From contig CAJPST010000096.1 in the NCBI GenBank assembly GCA_905373425.1, forward strand, positions 1-8,404: a stretch of 8,404 nt of DNA, written 5' to 3'. The notes under the pieces were generated by a model. It did no database searches. It was not told the origin of the DNA and saw only the letters and a program-made list of their open reading frames with translations. The position numbers and the translations under genes were made by a program. Below are positions 6,377-8,404 of the stretch, piece by piece (position 1 is the first letter of the stretch; the number at the start of each line of letters is the position of its first letter). The stretch comes from an uncultured Mesocricetibacter sp. GTDB lineage: Bacteria; Pseudomonadota; Gammaproteobacteria; Enterobacterales; Pasteurellaceae.

Positions 6377-7493
6377 AATTCTGCTTCTTCAGCCATGTTT
6401 TCATTCTTTCTACGCCTTCACGCAGGTGTTCAATATCCCGAGTGTATGCAAACCGCAGGTAGTGTTTGGTTCCGTTTGTACCAAAATCAATACCGGGCGT
6501 GGCGGCGACTTGAATTTCACGTAACATTTTTTTTGCGAATTCATAGCTGTCGTCAGTATATTTTGATACGTCAGCCCATAGATAAAACGCGCCTTGCGGT
6601 TTAAACTCAATAGTAAATAATTGTTTTAATTCATTATATAGAAAATCACGACGTTGACGGAAAATCTGTTTAGTGGTGGCTAAAAACTCTTCGTCAAAGG
6701 CTTCTAATGCGGCATATTGCGAAAGTGTCGGAGCAGAAATGAAAATATTTTGTGCAATAATTTCCGCTTCGCGTACTTTATGTTCAGGTACGATAAGCCA
6801 TCCTAAACGCATCCCCGGCATGCAAAAATATTTGGAAAAACCGTTAATGACATAGGCATTAGGATTAAATTGTAATGCCGTGGAAGCAGTTTCGTCGTAA
6901 ACTAAACCATGATAAAGCTCGTCGGAAATAAAGTCTATTTTATGCTCAATGCAATAATCGTTTAATTCTTTTAGGCATTCCGGTGTGTAAATGTTACCTG
7001 TCGGATTGGCTGGTGAGGAAATTTGTAACGCTTTGATATTTTTATCTTTTAATTGTTCTACACGGAGTTGATAGCAATTGTGATAATCGACCGGCATAAA
7101 TTCCGGTTGAATATCCAACATATAGGCAAAATTTTTATAGCATGGGTAAGACGGATCAGTTAAGCCGAGCTTGTCACCATCTGATAATGTTAAGGTATAA
7201 GCGACCAGAAACGCCCCACTGGATCCGGGAGTTAATAATACTCGGTGTGGAGGAATTGTCACCCCATAAGTGCGGTCGTAATATTGACAGATTTTTTCTC
7301 GCAAGGCCGGTAAACCAAGGCTTTCCGTGTAAGCAAAGCAGTTATGCTCGACTGCGTTTTTAAGAGCCATTTTTATGTTCTCTGACGGCGGCAGATCGGG
7401 CTGACCAATTTCAAAATGAATGGCATTTGGGTATTTGGCCGCTTCGCGTACAATATCCATCACAATGAAAGCTGACATTTTGTCATAACGCAT
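6375..7493 (-). CDS. Class I/II PLP-dependent aminotransferase, substrate unknown
   Basis: The 372-residue product has the fold-type I aminotransferase set: N-terminal IHFEIGQPDLPPS (25-37), TPGSSGAF (88-95), SPANPTGN (160-167) with N163, SDELY (190-194) with PLP-ring-binding D191, the Schiff-base lysine K221 in NGFSKYF, MRLGW (228-232) with phosphate-binding R229, and substrate-carboxylate R347 in YLRFAYT. No key residue is missing. It resembles the broad aspartate/alanine-type group (PF00155) rather than MalY-type C-S lyases; the amino donor cannot be told from sequence. AAAGGA (7506-7501) is seven bases before the ATG. Its stop codon forms part of the cyuA ribosome site, leaving eight bases between the genes, so the two are surely cotranscribed; a link to cysteine metabolism is inferred from this only. 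A perfect uptake signal lies at 7268-7276. Confidence 0.93.
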   Translation of the reverse strand: MRYDKMSAFIVMDIVREAAKYPNAIHFEIGQPDLPPSENIKMALKNAVEHNCFAYTESLGLPALREKICQYYDRTYGVTIPPHRVLLTPGSSGAFLVAYTLTLSDGDKLGLTDPSYPCYKNFAYMLDIQPEFMPVDYHNCYQLRVEQLKDKNIKALQISSPANPTGNIYTPECLKELNDYCIEHKIDFISDELYHGLVYDETASTALQFNPNAYVINGFSKYFCMPGMRLGWLIVPEHKVREAEIIAQNIFISAPTLSQYAALEAFDEEFLATTKQIFRQRRDFLYNELKQLFTIEFKPQGAFYLWADVSKYTDDSYEFAKKMLREIQVAATPGIDFGTNGTKHYLRFAYTRDIEHLREGVERMKTWLKKQN

Positions 7494-7525
7494 AATTTTT
7501 TCCTTTAATTGAAAAATTTTATTTC

Positions 7526-7554
7526 TTAATATTTATTTGTTTTAATACGCTCAA
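7526..7554 (-). promoter_or_regulatory. Candidate promoter of the aminotransferase-cyuA operon
   Basis: On the - strand, TTGAGC (7554-7549) and TATTAA (7531-7526) are separated by 17 bases, each matching the sigma-70 consensus at four of six positions. The -10 lies 32 bases before the aminotransferase start. An imperfect inverted repeat (7553-7573) touches the -35. Confidence 0.4.
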
Positions 7555-7607
7555 CAAAGCGATAAGCCTTGTTATTTTACGAATGGTATTTTATTTAGGA
7601 GTTAAAA

Positions 7608-7907
7608 ATGAAGAAAAGTAGTTTAGCAACAATTTTGGTATTATCAACTATTGGCGTAACTTTATTTGCGCAAGCTGATTCCGGTAATCGGGGCGGTTTT
7701 CAAGAACTGCCTAATATAGAGCATAAAGCGGACAAAAAACATGGAGAGCGTAAAAAAGGTGAACATCGGGAACGTGGTGGTGAGTTTCAATATCATGAAT
7801 TCCATGGAAAACATCCGCATATGTATCATGATAAAGGCGGTTTTATGCCTTCTAAAGAACCAACAAAAGTTGTTGATGCTGAAACATGGTTAAAGTTGTT
7901 GTCTTAG
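7608..7907 (+). CDS. YgiW-like N-terminal fragment: signal peptide and His-rich linker
   Basis: The 99 residues start with a Sec signal peptide (two lysines, hydrophobic 6-20) and a likely signal peptidase I site A21-Q22-A23, so export to the periplasm is expected. GGF occurs at 29-31 and 77-79, as in E. coli YgiW, which also has two. Between them is a charged stretch unlike the short E. coli linker: eight histidines fall between residues 39 and 74 amid many Lys, Arg and Glu. Metal binding is a possible but untested use. The frame reaches PTKVVDAET (85-93), where the OB domain should begin, then runs six residues out of frame to a stop. As it stands, the exported product would lack the domain. 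Confidence 0.6.
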   Translation: MKKSSLATILVLSTIGVTLFAQADSGNRGGFQELPNIEHKADKKHGERKKGEHRERGGEFQYHEFHGKHPHMYHDKGGFMPSKEPTKVVDAETWLKLLS

Positions 7908-8143
7908 AAGGAAAAATTGTTAAGCAAGTAGGCAAAAAAGATTTCATTTTTAAAGATGATAGCGGTGAATTAACGATTGAGGTAGAACGTAAGGCGTGGC
8001 ACGGAGAAACCGTCACACCGAACGATAAAGTTAAAGTTATTGCAGAAGTAGAAAAATCTTGGGGGAAGACGGAGTTGGAAGCTTTATTTGTAGGAAAAAT
8101 TAAATCCGATCAAGCGCCGACAGAACCTAACGTAACCCATTAA
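7886..8143 (+). CDS. YgiW-like C-terminal fragment: OB-fold (BOF) domain
   Basis: Translated from the ATG at 7886, the 85 residues cover the BOF domain: VVVLEGKIVKQVGKKDFIF, then ELTIEVERKAWHGETVTPND, then KVKVIAEVEKSWGKTELEA, matching the strands of YgiW (DIDHKRWNGVTVTP in E. coli). The ATG overlaps the preceding frame by 22 bases, has no ribosome site and no signal peptide, so independent translation looks poor and the product, if made, would stay in the cytosol. The domain sequence itself is intact, suggesting the break is recent or an assembly error. Confidence 0.6.
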   Translation: MVKVVVLEGKIVKQVGKKDFIFKDDSGELTIEVERKAWHGETVTPNDKVKVIAEVEKSWGKTELEALFVGKIKSDQAPTEPNVTH

Positions 8144-8199
8144 TAATTTCTGAAAATGGTTTTTTATTCATAATTGTATCCATCCTTTAGTGTAATTTG

Positions 8200-8223
8200 A
8201 GCGGCGGTATAGCCGCTTTTTTT
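8200..8223 (+). terminator. Intrinsic terminator or attenuator between ygiW and qseB
   Basis: AGCGGC (8200-8205) pairs with GCCGCT (8212-8217) around a six-base loop, followed directly by T residues (8217-8223). It sits 56 bases after the ygiW frame and 41 before qseB, where it could limit readthrough into qseBC. Confidence 0.8.
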
Positions 8224-8224
8224 A

Positions 8225-8230
8225 TATAAT
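8225..8230 (+). promoter_or_regulatory. Perfect -10 box (TATAAT) upstream of qseB
   Basis: TATAAT starts two bases after the terminator T run and 35 bases before the qseB ATG. No acceptable -35 element lies 16-18 bases upstream, where the terminator stem is, and there is no extended -10 TG. If used, it would be weak or activator-dependent. Confidence 0.4.
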
Positions 8231-8248
8231 GAGTTAAAGTTAAAACAA

Positions 8249-8257
8249 AAGTGCGGT
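8249..8257 (+). repeat. DNA uptake signal sequence in the qseB translation start region
   Basis: AAGTGCGGT followed by TTAAAAAAA is a perfect core with the usual A/T-rich extension, ending seven bases before the qseB ATG and occupying the place of a Shine-Dalgarno sequence. Other perfect copies are at 591-599, 1540-1548, 2929-2937, 5040-5048, 5830-5838 and 7268-7276 on the + strand, and 2075-2083 inverted. Confidence 0.95.
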
Positions 8258-8264
8258 TAAAAAA

Positions 8265-8404
8265 ATGCGAATTTTATTAATTGAAGACGATCAACTTATC
8301 GGTAATGGGCTTAAAGTCGGTTTGACGAAGTCTGGCTTTTCGGTAGATTGGTTTAGTGATGGTAAAACGGGTTTGGATGCTGTGAAATCTGCTCCTTATG
8401 ATGC
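8265..8404 (+). CDS. qseB: QseB, two-component response regulator (3'-truncated by window edge)
   Basis: Only the first 46 codons are visible. MRILLIEDDQLIG carries the acidic pair D8-D9 of OmpR-family receiver domains, and GFSVDWF and SAPYD match the opening of E. coli QseB closely. The phospho-accepting aspartate (D51 in E. coli) and the DNA-binding domain lie beyond the window. QseB works with the sensor kinase QseC, which responds to catecholamine-type signals and iron in studied species; qseC is expected downstream. No purine-rich ribosome site precedes the ATG. PmrA/BasR-type regulators share the receiver start, so the name rests on the N-terminal match plus the ygiW neighbour. Confidence 0.85.
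   Translation, partial: MRILLIEDDQLIGNGLKVGLTKSGFSVDWFSDGKTGLDAVKSAPYD

Larger units (their letters stand above)
7608..8143 (+). pseudogene. ygiW: ygiW-like BOF (OB-fold) gene split by a frameshift
   Basis: Two overlapping frames together make one YgiW/YdeI-type BOF protein: signal peptide, linker with two GGF motifs, and an OB-fold domain. The first frame ends at a TAG (7905-7907), while the second enters the domain from 7886 in the -1 frame. Adding one base near 7886 would rejoin them as about 178 residues; compared with E. coli YgiW the junction also seems about two residues short, so a roughly 7-base deletion is possible. There is no recognisable slippery heptamer in the overlap, and the second frame has no Shine-Dalgarno sequence, so a disrupted gene or sequencing error is more likely than programmed frameshifting. 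AGGAG (7597-7601) serves the first ATG. In A. actinomycetemcomitans, ygiW is cotranscribed with qseBC, matching the position here. Confidence 0.75.

Noticed and set aside
6367..6396. Longer CyuA starting at 6396
   Set aside because: It overlaps the upstream gene, and the start at 6366 has a good ribosome site and gives the usual 436-residue length.
7494..7607. QseB box (CTTAA-N6-CTTAA) upstream of ygiW
   Set aside because: A single CTTAA at 7525-7529 is present, but no second copy at the needed spacing on either strand.
7884..7907. Programmed -1 frameshift in ygiW
   Set aside because: No slippery X XXY YYZ heptamer in the zero frame and no clear downstream pseudoknot or hairpin close by.

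Overview
The window looks like a chromosomal segment from a member of the Pasteurellaceae. The clearest sign is eight perfect copies (both strands) of the Haemophilus-type DNA uptake signal AAGTGCGGT in 8.4 kb, where about 0.06 would be expected by chance. A ygiW-like gene directly upstream of qseB, in the same orientation, recalls the ygiW-qseBC operon described in Aggregatibacter actinomycetemcomitans. My best guess is therefore Aggregatibacter or a close relative; the genus call is inference.

Layout. (1) Bases 1-807 are the 3' two-thirds of purD (GAR synthetase). (2) Bases 827-3552 hold three + strand genes: a DUF711 protein 19 nt after purD, then two unrelated predicted lipoproteins of unknown function, each preceded by a hairpin terminator that contains an uptake signal. 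As I recall, purD and glyA are neighbours in H. influenzae, so these three genes look like an accessory block placed between them; the block is clearly more AT-rich than purD. (3) Bases 3690-4952 are glyA (serine hydroxymethyltransferase), with a perfect match to the MetR consensus and a perfect 11-bp inverted repeat in its leader, and a hairpin terminator after it. (4) On the - strand, 7493 to 5056, is a tightly coupled two-gene operon: a class I/II PLP aminotransferase followed by cyuA (L-cysteine desulfidase, UPF0597/YhaM). (5) Divergent from it at 7608-8143 is a ygiW-like periplasmic OB-fold gene split by a frameshift, then an intrinsic terminator, a perfect TATAAT box, and the first 46 codons of qseB, cut off by the window end.

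How the genes fit together. purD consumes glycine and glyA makes glycine and 5,10-methylene-THF, so both serve purine and one-carbon metabolism. The - strand operon appears to catabolise cysteine to pyruvate, ammonia and sulfide; the aminotransferase substrate is not readable from sequence. ygiW-qseB is a regulatory module, qseB being the response regulator of a two-component system whose sensor gene would lie beyond the window. No mobile element, tRNA, rRNA or CRISPR array was seen. The most useful points to check are the ygiW frameshift, the terminator and promoter arrangement before qseB, the DUF711/lipoprotein insertion, and the glyA leader dyad.
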